From Candidatus Omnitrophota bacterium (GTDB lineage: Bacteria > Omnitrophota > Gorgyraeia > Zapsychrales > Zapsychraceae), in assembly GCA_016217585.1 (NCBI GenBank), contig JACRHQ010000130.1, positions 1-7,576 of the forward strand: a stretch of 7,576 nt of DNA, in the 5' to 3' direction. The notes beneath the pieces are model-generated. The model searched no databases, was not told the DNA's origin, and was given only the letters and a program-made list of their open reading frames with translations. The stretch's first letter is position 1. Every line of letters begins with the position of its first letter. Made by a program: the position numbers and the translations under genes. Positions 1-6,510 of this stretch are shown here, piece by piece.

Positions 1-447
1 CCGCCGTTTTTTGCGCGCCCGGCATCCATTGTGCGGCAACGGTGTTACATCTTTAATCGAGGTAACCATCAGCCCGTTAGCCTGCAATGCCCGGATCGCC
101 GACTCACGTCCGGATCCCGGCCCTTTCACTAAAACTTCCACGGTCCTCAAACCCAGATCCTTTGCGAGCCTGGCGGCATCCGCGGCGGCAACCTGTGCGG
201 CAAACGGCGTCGATTTCTTGGACCCGTTGAAACCGACAATCCCCGGCGTGGACCAAACCAGGACATTGCCCATTGTATCTGTAATCGTAACGACCGTATT
301 GTTGAACGTCGCTTTGATATGCGCAACGCCGGCGGTAATCCCCTTCAAGGCCTTTTTCTTGGCCTTATCTTTGGCCTTGGCCGGTTTCTCCGAAGAGGAA
401 GGGGCCTGCTGTTCCTGTCGCTGCTGTGGTTTTATTTCTTTTTCCAT
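1..447 (-). CDS. rpsK: 30S ribosomal protein S11, 3' end cut by window
   Basis: S11 forms part of the 30S platform and shapes the E site with S7. From ATG 447 the frame reads 149 codons to the window edge without a stop. The family core covers about 36-149: [15 protein letters not shown] (43-57), [20 protein letters not shown] (72-91), [20 protein letters not shown] (107-126) and [10 protein letters not shown] (133-142). The last visible residues are RARKKRR, so only the stop and perhaps one residue are missing. Bacterial S11 is about 129 residues; here ~30 extra N-terminal residues are Gln/Ser, then Lys/Ala-rich ([13 protein letters not shown]). AAGGGA at 457-462, nine bases upstream, supports this start rather than an internal one. 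rpsD or rpoA would be expected next, outside the window. Confidence 0.95.
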   Translation of the reverse strand, partial: MEKEIKPQQRQEQQAPSSSEKPAKAKDKAKKKALKGITAGVAHIKATFNNTVVTITDTMGNVLVWSTPGIVGFNGSKKSTPFAAQVAAADAARLAKDLGLRTVEVLVKGPGSGRESAIRALQANGLMVTSIKDVTPLPHNGCRARKKRR

Positions 448-470
448 AACCTGAGATCCCTTTTTCTGCC

Positions 471-881
471 CTATTTGGATTTAGCCGCCGGCTTGGCGGA
501 GGCGGCCGCCGCCGGTTTCTGCATGGCGGCAACAATTGGTTTTCGCCCCTTGCGGGTACGTGCGTTGGTCTTCGTGCGCTGTCCGCGGACCGGCAACCCC
601 TTGCGATGACGTAGACCGCGGTACGTCCCGATGTCCATCAGCATCTTGATGTTCTGCCCGACTTCACGACGCAGGTCCCCTTCAATAATATAATTACTCT
701 GGATAACGGCTGTCAGCTTCGCTATTTCTTCATCCGAGAGATCCTTGGCCCGGCGGTTGCCGTCGATACTAACCTGCTTCAAGACTTCCCGCGCCCGGGC
801 CGGGCCTATGCCGTAGAGATACGGCAAGGCGGCTTCAATCTTTTTTTCTTTCGGGATGTCAACACCCAGAATTCTTGGCAT
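471..881 (-). CDS. rpsM: 30S ribosomal protein S13 with Ala/Lys tail
   Basis: S13 sits in the 30S head, forms intersubunit bridges with the 50S central protuberance and contacts the P-site tRNA with its tail. The 136-residue product begins [26 protein letters not shown], with the helix-hairpin-helix part at about 14-48. It carries the signature [20 protein letters not shown] (87-106), then ARTRKG. The usual length is 118-126; the last ~13 residues (AAAASAK then PAAKSK) are an extra low-complexity tail. ATG 881 has AAGGA seven bases upstream (889-893). The rpmJ stop is only 13 bases away, leaving no room for a structured leader such as the S4 target of E. coli. It ends in TAG, 23 bases before rpsK. 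Confidence 0.97.
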   Translation of the reverse strand: MPRILGVDIPKEKKIEAALPYLYGIGPARAREVLKQVSIDGNRRAKDLSDEEIAKLTAVIQSNYIIEGDLRREVGQNIKMLMDIGTYRGLRHRKGLPVRGQRTKTNARTRKGRKPIVAAMQKPAAAASAKPAAKSK

Positions 882-894
882 ACGAATATCCTTT

Positions 895-1008
895 TTATCC
901 TTGTCTTTGCTTGTGCTTGGGGTTGGAACAGATCACACGCACGACCCCTTGGCGACGGATGATTTTGCAATGACCACAGATTCTTTTGACCGATGATTTT
1001 ACCTTCAT
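895..1008 (-). CDS. rpmJ: 50S ribosomal protein L36, zinc-binding type
   Basis: L36 is the smallest 50S protein and stabilises 23S rRNA near the L7/L12 stalk base. The 37-residue product starts [20 protein letters not shown] and ends [10 protein letters not shown], matching the family along its length. Cys11, Cys14, Cys27 and His32 form the zinc site of the C+ form. The start is ATG at 1008, two bases after the infA stop; AGGG seven bases upstream lies inside the end of infA. The TAA stop is followed immediately by the rpsM ribosome-binding site. It is short and easily missed by gene callers, but the identification is firm. Confidence 0.97.
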   Translation of the reverse strand: MKVKSSVKRICGHCKIIRRQGVVRVICSNPKHKQRQG

Positions 1009-1010
1009 GT

Positions 1011-1226
1011 TTATGCCCTGAACGTTATTCTGCCCCGTGTCAGATCATACGGGGAGAGTTCTACTTTCACTTTATCGCCGGGAAGGATACGGATGAAATT
1101 TTTCCGGATCTTTCCCGAGATATGCGCCAATACCAGATGCCCGTTATCCAGCGCCACGCGAAACATCGCGTTCGGCAGCGCTTCTTTAACAACACCCTCA
1201 ACTTCAATCAGTTCTTCTTTAGCCAT
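1011..1226 (-). CDS. infA: Translation initiation factor IF-1
   Basis: IF-1 binds the A site of the 30S subunit and works with IF-2 and IF-3 during initiation. The 71-residue product is a single OB fold of normal length. The family block [20 protein letters not shown] (35-54) followed by [16 protein letters not shown] is nearly consensus. ATG 1226 falls within the last codons of map (eight-base overlap, ATGGCTAA), with AAAGG almost touching the start, so initiation probably depends on ribosomes finishing map. rpmJ begins two bases after the stop, the standard infA-rpmJ pairing. Confidence 0.97.
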   Translation of the reverse strand: MAKEELIEVEGVVKEALPNAMFRVALDNGHLVLAHISGKIRKNFIRILPGDKVKVELSPYDLTRGRITFRA

Positions 1227-1986
1227 GCCTTTGAGTTAAAATCTTCGGACCTTCGGCGGTCACCGCAATGGTATGCTCGAAATGTGCGGAAGGTTTCCCG
1301 TCCTGGGTAACCACCGTCCATCCATCCGCTAAAACCTTGGTCTGCCATCCTCCCGCATTGACCATCGGTTCGATGGCGAAGACCATGCCTTCCTTTAAAA
1401 CCGGGCCCTCATGCGCCGGCCCGAAATTCGGGATTTCCGGATCCTCGTGCAAATTCCGGCCGATGCCGTGGCCGACGAAATCCCGGACCACTGAAAACCC
1501 GTTAGATTCCACAAAGACCTGAACGGCGTGCGAAATATCCGACAAATAATTGCCGGGTCTGGCCTGCGCAATCCCCAGATATAAGGACCGCCCGGTCACC
1601 TCCAGAAGTTTTCTGAGCACCGGACCAATCTTGCCGATGCCAACCGTCACGGCCGTATCCACGTAATAATTCTTGTGGAGAATCCCCACATCAAGGCTGA
1701 CGATATCGCCGTCTTTGATCCGCCTGTCTCCAGGGATGCCATGGACGACTTCTTCATTGACCGATGCGCAGACGCATCCGGGGAACCCGCGATATCCCTG
1801 GAAAGCCGGAAGGACGGCCTTGTCGCGGATCAATTTTTCCGCCCGCCGGTCGATCTCCCGGGTCGTCATCCCTTCTTTTAAAGAGCGCGCCAATTCTTCC
1901 GTAATCGCCGCCAGGATTTGCCCACCTTCGTGAAGGACCGCGATCTCTTGCGGTGTTTTAATGCTTATTGAGCTTGCGGTCTTCAT
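1219..1986 (-). CDS. map: Methionine aminopeptidase, type I
   Basis: This enzyme removes the initiator Met from nascent proteins as they leave the ribosome. The 255-residue product has the type Ia layout: no N-terminal zinc finger and no type II insertion. All five metal ligands of the E. coli enzyme have counterparts: Asp99 (SLDV), Asp110 (YYVDTAVT), His173 (FVGHGIGR), Glu206 (FAIEPM) and Glu237 (HFEHT). The catalytic-pocket histidines His82 (VVHGIPG) and His180 (LHEDPEIPN) are present. The ATG at 1986 lies inside adk, giving a 29-base overlap; no later common start codon precedes the conserved SIKTPQEI, so this start is the best choice. The ribosome-binding site is weak. Its last eight bases overlap the infA start. 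Confidence 0.96.
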   Translation of the reverse strand: MKTASSISIKTPQEIAVLHEGGQILAAITEELARSLKEGMTTREIDRRAEKLIRDKAVLPAFQGYRGFPGCVCASVNEEVVHGIPGDRRIKDGDIVSLDVGILHKNYYVDTAVTVGIGKIGPVLRKLLEVTGRSLYLGIAQARPGNYLSDISHAVQVFVESNGFSVVRDFVGHGIGRNLHEDPEIPNFGPAHEGPVLKEGMVFAIEPMVNAGGWQTKVLADGWTVVTQDGKPSAHFEHTIAVTAEGPKILTQRHG

Positions 1987-2626
1987 GAAAAGTCTGCATT
2001 AAGACGTCCTGAACCTCTTCCGAATCCTTGTCAGCATCCAGCTTCTCAAGTTTTCCCTGGGCCTCGTAATATTCAATGACCGGCCTGGTATTTTTCAAAT
2101 ACACATCCATCCGCGTCCGGATGGTCGCCTCGTTATCGTCGGCCCTTTGGTACAATTCTGCGCCGCACGCATCGCAAACATTTTGTTTGCGCGGCGGCTT
2201 GTTGCGGATATGAAACACCGCCCCGCAACCACGGCAGACCCGCCGGCCGCCAAGCCGCTGAATAATAACCGGCAACGTCGCCTCCAGGTACAAGACGTAC
2301 TCAAGCGGCTGGTGAATCTGGCCGAGGATACGGTCCAGATCTTCCGCCTGCTTGCGCGTGCGAGGGAAACCGTCAAGCATATACCCATGCCGGACCTGCT
2401 TGTCCCGATTCAATTTCTGCTCGATAAGACGAATAACCAGGTCATCCGGAACCAACTCGCCTTGATCAACAAATCCCTTCGCCTGCCGCCCGATATCCGT
2501 TCCATTCTTCATCTCTTCCCGGAGCATGTCACCGGTTGAGATATGGATCAGATTCAGGCTTTCTTTTAAAAGAGCGGCCAGGGTCCCTTTCCCGGCTCCC
2601 GGCGGACCCAGCAAGACCAGTTTCAT
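1958..2626 (-). CDS. adk: Adenylate kinase with four-cysteine lid
   Basis: Adenylate kinase interconverts ATP and AMP with two ADP in the cytoplasm. The 222-residue product is of the long (lid-containing) type. The P-loop GPPGAGKGT is at 7-15, with Leu16 where Gln is the usual residue. The AMP-binding part includes STGDMLR (30-36) and DGFPRT (85-90). The lid (about 124-162) carries Cys131, Cys134, Cys151 and Cys154, the zinc-binding arrangement of many Gram-positive and other bacterial enzymes; enteric Adk lacks it. The start overlaps the secY stop by four bases (ATGA), with AGAGG just upstream. Its 3' end overlaps map by 29 bases. Between secY and map is its common location in bacteria. Confidence 0.97.
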   Translation of the reverse strand: MKLVLLGPPGAGKGTLAALLKESLNLIHISTGDMLREEMKNGTDIGRQAKGFVDQGELVPDDLVIRLIEQKLNRDKQVRHGYMLDGFPRTRKQAEDLDRILGQIHQPLEYVLYLEATLPVIIQRLGGRRVCRGCGAVFHIRNKPPRKQNVCDACGAELYQRADDNEATIRTRMDVYLKNTRPVIEYYEAQGKLEKLDADKDSEEVQDVLMQTFHEDRKLNKH

Positions 2627-3981
2627 CTCCGGCCTCTTATCATCTGGCCGGAACGCATAAACCCGTCGTAATGACGCATCAGAAGATGCGATTCAATCTG
2701 CTTCATCGTATCCAGCATAACCCCGACTGTAATCAAGACGCCCGTTCCGCCAAAGAACGACGCCACCAGGTACGGGACTTTGAAGGAAGCCATAATGGCA
2801 TCCGGCATAATCGCGATAACACAAATAAAGATGGCCCCCGCCAGCGTGATGCGCGTGATAACAAAATCCAGATAATCCGAGGTCTGGGTCCCGGGCCTGA
2901 CTCCCGGGATGAAGCCGCCGTGCTTTTTCATGTTTTCGGCGACGTCAACGGGATTAAAGACAATCGCCGTATAAAAATAACAGAAGAATACAATCAAAAT
3001 TCCGTACACCGCGTAATACCAGAAATGGCCGCGCAAAAACATGCTGGTCAGGGCCTGAAATCCGTGATGCGGGATGAAACTGGCCAAAGTCGCCGGAAAA
3101 AGGATAATCGACTGGGCAAAGATGATCGCGATAATTCCCGAGGTATCGACTTTCAGCGGAATATACGTATTCTGCCCGCCGTAAACCTTGCGTCCCACAA
3201 TGCGTCGCGCGTACTGGACCGGGATCTTGCGCTGGGCCTGCGTAATCAACGTGATAGAAATAATAACCCCGATCAGGAAGAAAACCATCACAAGCAAAGT
3301 CAACGGCTGCAATTGAACGGTTCCGCCGGCGGCCGCGGGCGACATCAGCCTGATCAGCATATGGATGGCCGAAGGGGCCGATGAGATGATCCCCGCCGTG
3401 ATGATCAGCGAAATCCCGTTGCCGATCCCCTGTTCCTGGATCTGCTCACCCATCCACATCAGAAAAAGCGTCCCCGCGGATAGCGTAAGAACCGTCACCA
3501 GACGAAATCCCCATCCTGGATTATTGACCAGCTGAAGTCCCTGGAATACCGTTCCGGATTTATCTTCAAGCCAAAGAGCGATAAAAAACGACTGGACAAG
3601 GCAAAGGACCAACGTCCCGTAACGCGTATACTGGTTGATCTTGCGATACCCGGCCTGGCCTTCCTTCGCCAGACGCTCCAGCGCCGGGATGACCGCCGTC
3701 AGAAGCTGCATGATAATGGAGCTGGAGATGTACGGCATGATCCCCAACGCGAAAACCGTCGCTTTTCCCAAGGCCCCGCCGGAAAACATGTTCATAACGC
3801 CGAATATGCTCCCGCCCGTCGTGGAACTGATGCGACGGAAGAATTCGGCCAGGATGGATCCATTAACACCAGGGGTCGGCAGATAGCAACCGACCCGGTA
3901 AGCCACAAGGATGGCCAGGGTAAATAAAATCTTTTTCTTTAGTTCGGGTATCTTGAAACAATTGGCAAATGACGCAATCAT
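2623..3981 (-). CDS. secY: Protein translocase subunit SecY
   Basis: SecY is the central pore of the SecYEG complex in the cytoplasmic membrane, moving unfolded proteins with SecA or inserting membrane proteins from the ribosome. The 452-residue product has the family length and ten predicted membrane helices (about 17-35, 74-95, 121-139, 158-177, 187-208, 225-247, 281-300, 320-343, 373-395, 402-425). The plug region with FSGGALGKATVFALGIMPYI lies at 66-85, the C4 loop with QRKIPVQYARR at 250-260, and the C5 loop GGFIPGVRPG at 355-364, including the Arg needed for SecA-driven transport. The end KQIESHLLMRHYDG then RGRR is typical. No clear Shine-Dalgarno precedes ATG 3981. The stop overlaps the adk start as ATGA. 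Confidence 0.98.
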   Translation of the reverse strand: MIASFANCFKIPELKKKILFTLAILVAYRVGCYLPTPGVNGSILAEFFRRISSTTGGSIFGVMNMFSGGALGKATVFALGIMPYISSSIIMQLLTAVIPALERLAKEGQAGYRKINQYTRYGTLVLCLVQSFFIALWLEDKSGTVFQGLQLVNNPGWGFRLVTVLTLSAGTLFLMWMGEQIQEQGIGNGISLIITAGIISSAPSAIHMLIRLMSPAAAGGTVQLQPLTLLVMVFFLIGVIISITLITQAQRKIPVQYARRIVGRKVYGGQNTYIPLKVDTSGIIAIIFAQSIILFPATLASFIPHHGFQALTSMFLRGHFWYYAVYGILIVFFCYFYTAIVFNPVDVAENMKKHGGFIPGVRPGTQTSDYLDFVITRITLAGAIFICVIAIMPDAIMASFKVPYLVASFFGGTGVLITVGVMLDTMKQIESHLLMRHYDGFMRSGQMIRGRR

Positions 3982-3993
3982 GCGATAAAAAGA

Positions 3994-4506
3994 TTATTTC
4001 TTCCCTTTGGATTCCGGTGCCCCTTGAACCGTCGTAGCCGTTTTGTCCGGCGCCGCATTCTCCCCGGCTTGCGTGATCTTTCCACCGGCTTTAAGGATTT
4101 TTTCCCGAGCCGTTCCGGAGACGCTGCCGCCCTCAACGACAACCGGCACGCTCAACTCGCCGTCTCCTAAAATCTTAAAAGGTCTGCGAACGCTTTCAAT
4201 AAACCCCCGGGACTTTAAAAAGGCGGCATTGACCACTGTCCCCTTTTCCAGTTGATTCAACTGTTCGACATTAAGAACCTGGTTGAGGATCGGCCGTTTG
4301 CTGCGAAACCCCACCTTGGGAAGACGTTTGGCCAACGGCATCTGGCCGCCTTCCAGGGTGCCGACGAGCATGCGCCCCTTGCTGCGGGACCCCTGCCCTT
4401 TTTGTCCGCGGCCGCTGGTCCGGCCGTGACCTGATCCCGCGCCCCGGCCAACGATTTTCCGGCGTTTACGCGAACCCTCGGGAGATTTTAATTCATGGAT
4501 ATGCAT
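3994..4506 (-). CDS. rplO: 50S ribosomal protein L15 with C-terminal tail
   Basis: L15 is a late 50S assembly protein that threads a long basic N-terminal arm into 23S rRNA. I place the start at ATG 4506, giving 170 residues. The same frame stays open upstream, but that part overlaps rpsE and resembles nothing, while MHIHELKSPEGSRKRRKIVG is a standard L15 N-terminus. The Gly-rich arm (GRGAGSGHGRTSGRGQKGQG, 20-39), EGGQMPLAKRLPKVGF (52-67) and the KILGDGELSVPVVVE block (111-125) are typical. The family is usually about 145-150 residues. The last ~22 residues (Ala/Thr/Lys/Gly-rich, ending KGKK) are extra. Five bases follow the rpsE stop, and only a weak AAGAAAGA precedes the start. secY begins 12 bases downstream. 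Confidence 0.95.
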   Translation of the reverse strand: MHIHELKSPEGSRKRRKIVGRGAGSGHGRTSGRGQKGQGSRSKGRMLVGTLEGGQMPLAKRLPKVGFRSKRPILNQVLNVEQLNQLEKGTVVNAAFLKSRGFIESVRRPFKILGDGELSVPVVVEGGSVSGTAREKILKAGGKITQAGENAAPDKTATTVQGAPESKGKK

Positions 4507-4511
4507 CGAGA

Positions 4512-5102
4512 TTATTCTTTCTTTACGGTGTCGGCCGCTTTCAAACGGCTCAACCCGTCCATCGTGGCTTTGACCACGTTGATGGGATTGTTCGAACGGT
4601 GGCATTTGGTCAAAATGTTGCGGATCCCCACCCCGTCGCAAACAGCCCGCACCGGACCGGCCGCGATAACGCCGGTTCCCTCCGCCGCGGGTTTCAACAG
4701 GACAGTGGCCCCCCCACAATGGCCGATGATCTCATGAGGGATAGTTAATCCATTCAACGAAACGATCATCATATTTTTCTTGGCCGTGGCGATCGCCTTG
4801 CGGATGGCGATGGAGACTTCCGCCGCCTTCTCGAGGCTATAACCGACCTTCCCCTTGGCGTTCCCTACAACCACCAGCGCGCTGAACGAAAGTTTCTTGC
4901 CCCCCTTGGTGACCTTGGTAATCCGGTTGATAGAAATGACCTGCTCAACCGCCTCGGAATCGGCACCCTTACCCGAATCACGTCCCGGACGTTTAAAATC
5001 CGGATCCCGGTCTCCCTGCCCTTGCGGACCGCCCCTTCTTCGGTGGCCGCCCGAAGGTTTTTCCTCTAAAGCCACTTTTGGTTGTTCGCTGATATCCACC
5101 AT
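4512..5102 (-). CDS. rpsE: 30S ribosomal protein S5 with extended N-terminus
   Basis: S5 lies at the mRNA entry side of the 30S subunit and affects decoding accuracy and helicase activity. The product has 196 residues against about 165 in E. coli. The double-stranded-RNA-binding-like domain covers about 52-115 ([20 protein letters not shown] at 60-79). The C-terminal fold follows, with [19 protein letters not shown] and [15 protein letters not shown]. The first ~48 residues are Gly/Arg/Asp-rich and probably disordered; about 35 exceed the E. coli protein. The '[13 protein letters not shown]' stretch deviates from the common GAG motif. ATG at 5102 is preceded by AAAAGG (5113-5118) at ten bases. 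rplO starts five bases after the stop, with no room for rpmD. Confidence 0.96.
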   Translation of the reverse strand: MVDISEQPKVALEEKPSGGHRRRGGPQGQGDRDPDFKRPGRDSGKGADSEAVEQVISINRITKVTKGGKKLSFSALVVVGNAKGKVGYSLEKAAEVSIAIRKAIATAKKNMMIVSLNGLTIPHEIIGHCGGATVLLKPAAEGTGVIAAGPVRAVCDGVGIRNILTKCHRSNNPINVVKATMDGLSRLKAADTVKKE

Positions 5103-5124
5103 GGTGTCCGTACCTTTTCTTTAA

Positions 5125-5493
5125 TTAAAATTCCAACCCGCCCTTGCGCGCGGCCTCGGCAAAGGCCTTGACGCAGCCGTGGTACAAATAACCGCCACGG
5201 TCGAAACAAACCTTTGTAATTCCCTTTTTCCTGGCTTCAGCTGCAAATACTTCCCCCAAACAAGCGGCCGCGTGCGCGTTACCCCCGTTATCCTTCAATT
5301 GGGAACGAACGCCTTTGGCCAAGGTAGACATACCGAACAAAATTTTTCCGCTCGTATCATCAATGGCCTGGGCATAAAAATTCTTCAGACTGCGATGTAC
5401 ACAGACCCGCGGCTGTTCGCCTGTCCCCGCAACCCGCTTGCGTATTCGTTTGTGCCGGTAAATTCTGCCCAATTCTTTTCTCAATAAAGTCAT
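5125..5493 (-). CDS. rplR: 50S ribosomal protein L18
   Basis: L18 binds 5S rRNA with L5 and anchors it to the central protuberance. The 122-residue product has the usual length: a basic N-terminus (RKELGRIYRHKRIRKRVAG), the QPRVCVHRSLKNFYAQAIDD core (27-46) and the conserved end FDRGGYLYHGCVKAFAEAAR (97-116) finishing GGLEF. Position 107 is Cys, where the family nearly always has Arg (YHGRVKA). The start is ATG at 5493. AGG, eight bases upstream (5502-5504), overlaps the stop codon of rplF, suggesting coupled translation. A 22-base gap leads to rpsE. Confidence 0.97.
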   Translation of the reverse strand: MTLLRKELGRIYRHKRIRKRVAGTGEQPRVCVHRSLKNFYAQAIDDTSGKILFGMSTLAKGVRSQLKDNGGNAHAAACLGEVFAAEARKKGITKVCFDRGGYLYHGCVKAFAEAARKGGLEF

Positions 5494-5502
5494 AAATGAA
5501 GC

Positions 5503-6045
5503 CTAGCTTTTTGTGACCGATTTTCCTTGTTTGCGCCGGACAAATTCACCTACGTAACGCAGTCCTTTACCCTTATACGGCTCGACGGGTTTAAGCGCCC
5601 GGATCCTGGCTGCTACTTCACCGACGGCCATGTTATCCGCCCCTTCGACCGTAATTGCGGTCTGGGTGGGTGTGGTCACCTTGACCGTACCTGGCACTTC
5701 GAATTCCACCGGATGGCTCAACCCCAGATTAAAGACAACCTTATTCCCCTGAAGCTGGGCGCGGAAACCCAGCCCCTGCAATTCCAGGTCCTTCTTATGA
5801 CCTTTGGTAACACCGGTTATCATGTTGACCAGATGCGCCCGGATGGTCCCGTGGTTGGCCCTGGTCTGCTTGTCATCGGAAGTCCGCGTGACCAGAAGGT
5901 GTCCGTCTTTTAACTCCACCTTGATGCCGGACGGGAGATTCAGGTCCAGTTTCCCTTTTGGCCCTTCGATGTGGACGTTCAAAGAGTCGATGTTGGCTTT
6001 CACCTCTTTGGGCACCGCAACCGGGATTTTTCCTATACGAGACAT
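5503..6045 (-). CDS. rplF: 50S ribosomal protein L6
   Basis: L6 binds 23S rRNA near the sarcin-ricin loop and the factor-binding site of the 50S subunit. The 180-residue product has the family length and two repeated alpha/beta domains. The N-terminus MSRIGKIPV, the HGTIRAHLVNMITGVTKG block (65-82), GLGFRA (91-96) and the signature KPVEPYKGKGLRYVGEFVRR (152-171) identify it. At 135-140 it reads GADNMA where many homologues have a Lys-Gln pair after GxD, a mild deviation. The ATG at 6045 has the best Shine-Dalgarno in the window, TAAGGAG (6055-6061), nine bases upstream. It ends in TAG, nine bases before rplR. Confidence 0.97.
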   Translation of the reverse strand: MSRIGKIPVAVPKEVKANIDSLNVHIEGPKGKLDLNLPSGIKVELKDGHLLVTRTSDDKQTRANHGTIRAHLVNMITGVTKGHKKDLELQGLGFRAQLQGNKVVFNLGLSHPVEFEVPGTVKVTTPTQTAITVEGADNMAVGEVAARIRALKPVEPYKGKGLRYVGEFVRRKQGKSVTKS

Positions 6046-6054
6046 ACCCTGTGA

Positions 6055-6061
6055 CTCCTTA
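6055..6061 (-). promoter_or_regulatory. Ribosome-binding site for rplF
   Basis: TAAGGAG on the minus strand lies nine bases upstream of the rplF ATG and is a near-perfect match to the anti-Shine-Dalgarno of bacterial 16S rRNA. It shows that this organism uses canonical Shine-Dalgarno initiation at least at some genes, which makes the weak sites before secY, map and infA stand out. Confidence 0.8.
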
Positions 6062-6066
6062 AGTCC

Positions 6067-6462
6067 TTACCAGATATAACACAAAACCTCGCCACCGATT
6101 TTTAACTTCCGGGCTTCACGGTCCGTGACAACCCCTTTGGAGGTTGAAATAACGGCCGTCCCCAGACCGTTAAGCACGCGCGGAAGTTCATCGCTCTTTT
6201 TATAAATCCTTAACCCAGACCTGGAGACCCTGCGCAACCCCATGATCGCCGGCTTCTTGTTCTGATATCGCAAATATACCTTGAATGTCCCCTGGACATT
6301 ATCCTTCATCAAGCGGACGTCCTCAATATAACCGTCGTTCTTGAAGATATCCAGGATCTTCCCGCTTAATCGCGAGGCGGAAATATCCACGGTCTCCTTC
6401 TGGGCCTGGACGCCGTTACGGATTACCGTCAACAAATCACTGATGGGATCATTTAATGACAT
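6067..6462 (-). CDS. rpsH: 30S ribosomal protein S8
   Basis: S8 is a primary binder of helix 21 of 16S rRNA and is needed for folding the 30S platform; in E. coli it also represses the spc operon. The 131-residue product has the normal length. The N-terminal domain begins DPISDLLTVIRNG (5-17). The highly conserved C-terminal block runs through GLGTAVISTSKGVVTDREAR (99-118) and ends KIGGEVLCYIW. The start is ATG at 6462, with GAGG ten bases upstream (6473-6476). A 21-base gap separates it from rplF. I see no clear copy of the E. coli S8 operator near the rplX-rplE junction, though operator folds are hard to judge by eye. Confidence 0.97.
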   Translation of the reverse strand: MSLNDPISDLLTVIRNGVQAQKETVDISASRLSGKILDIFKNDGYIEDVRLMKDNVQGTFKVYLRYQNKKPAIMGLRRVSRSGLRIYKKSDELPRVLNGLGTAVISTSKGVVTDREARKLKIGGEVLCYIW

Positions 6463-6492
6463 ATTAGCTAAACCTCGATATTTTTCAAATGG

Positions 6493-6507
6493 TTCGACTT
6501 CGTCGAA
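6493..6507 (-). other. Small perfect hairpin between rpsN and rpsH
   Basis: The minus strand reads TTCGAC GAA GTCGAA: a perfect six-base-pair stem with a three-base loop, just after the rpsN stop codon. The next outward pair is mismatched. No U-run follows, so it is not an intrinsic terminator. It lies in the longest gap of the window, about 30 bases upstream of the rpsH start. It could be an mRNA processing or stability element, a copy of a short genomic palindromic repeat, or chance. The inverted repeat is seen directly; any function is unproven. Confidence 0.45.
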
Positions 6508-6510
6508 AGA

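Noticed and set aside
11..454. Plus-strand open frame of 147 codons at the left end
   Set aside because: It is a shadow of rpsK on the opposite strand, which has an unmistakable S11 sequence.
2536..3384. Open frame of 282 codons on the plus strand opposite secY and adk
   Set aside because: It is antisense to a perfectly conserved secY, its product is Arg/Asp/Asn-rich with no recognisable domain, and it has no supporting context.
4507..4719. Upstream extension of the rplO frame into rpsE
   Set aside because: It overlaps the conserved C-terminal part of rpsE in another frame, and its sequence looks nothing like L15. The true N-terminus begins at 4506.
5120..5129. Palindrome TTTAATTAAA between rplR and rpsE
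   Set aside because: It contains the rplR stop codon, is short and AT-only, and has no loop or T-run suggesting a terminator.
6461..6488. Promoter-like TTGAAA and TAATAT with 16-base spacing before rpsH on the minus strand
   Set aside because: The -10-like box overlaps the rpsH start codon, so a transcript would begin inside the gene. AT-rich matches of this kind are expected by chance.
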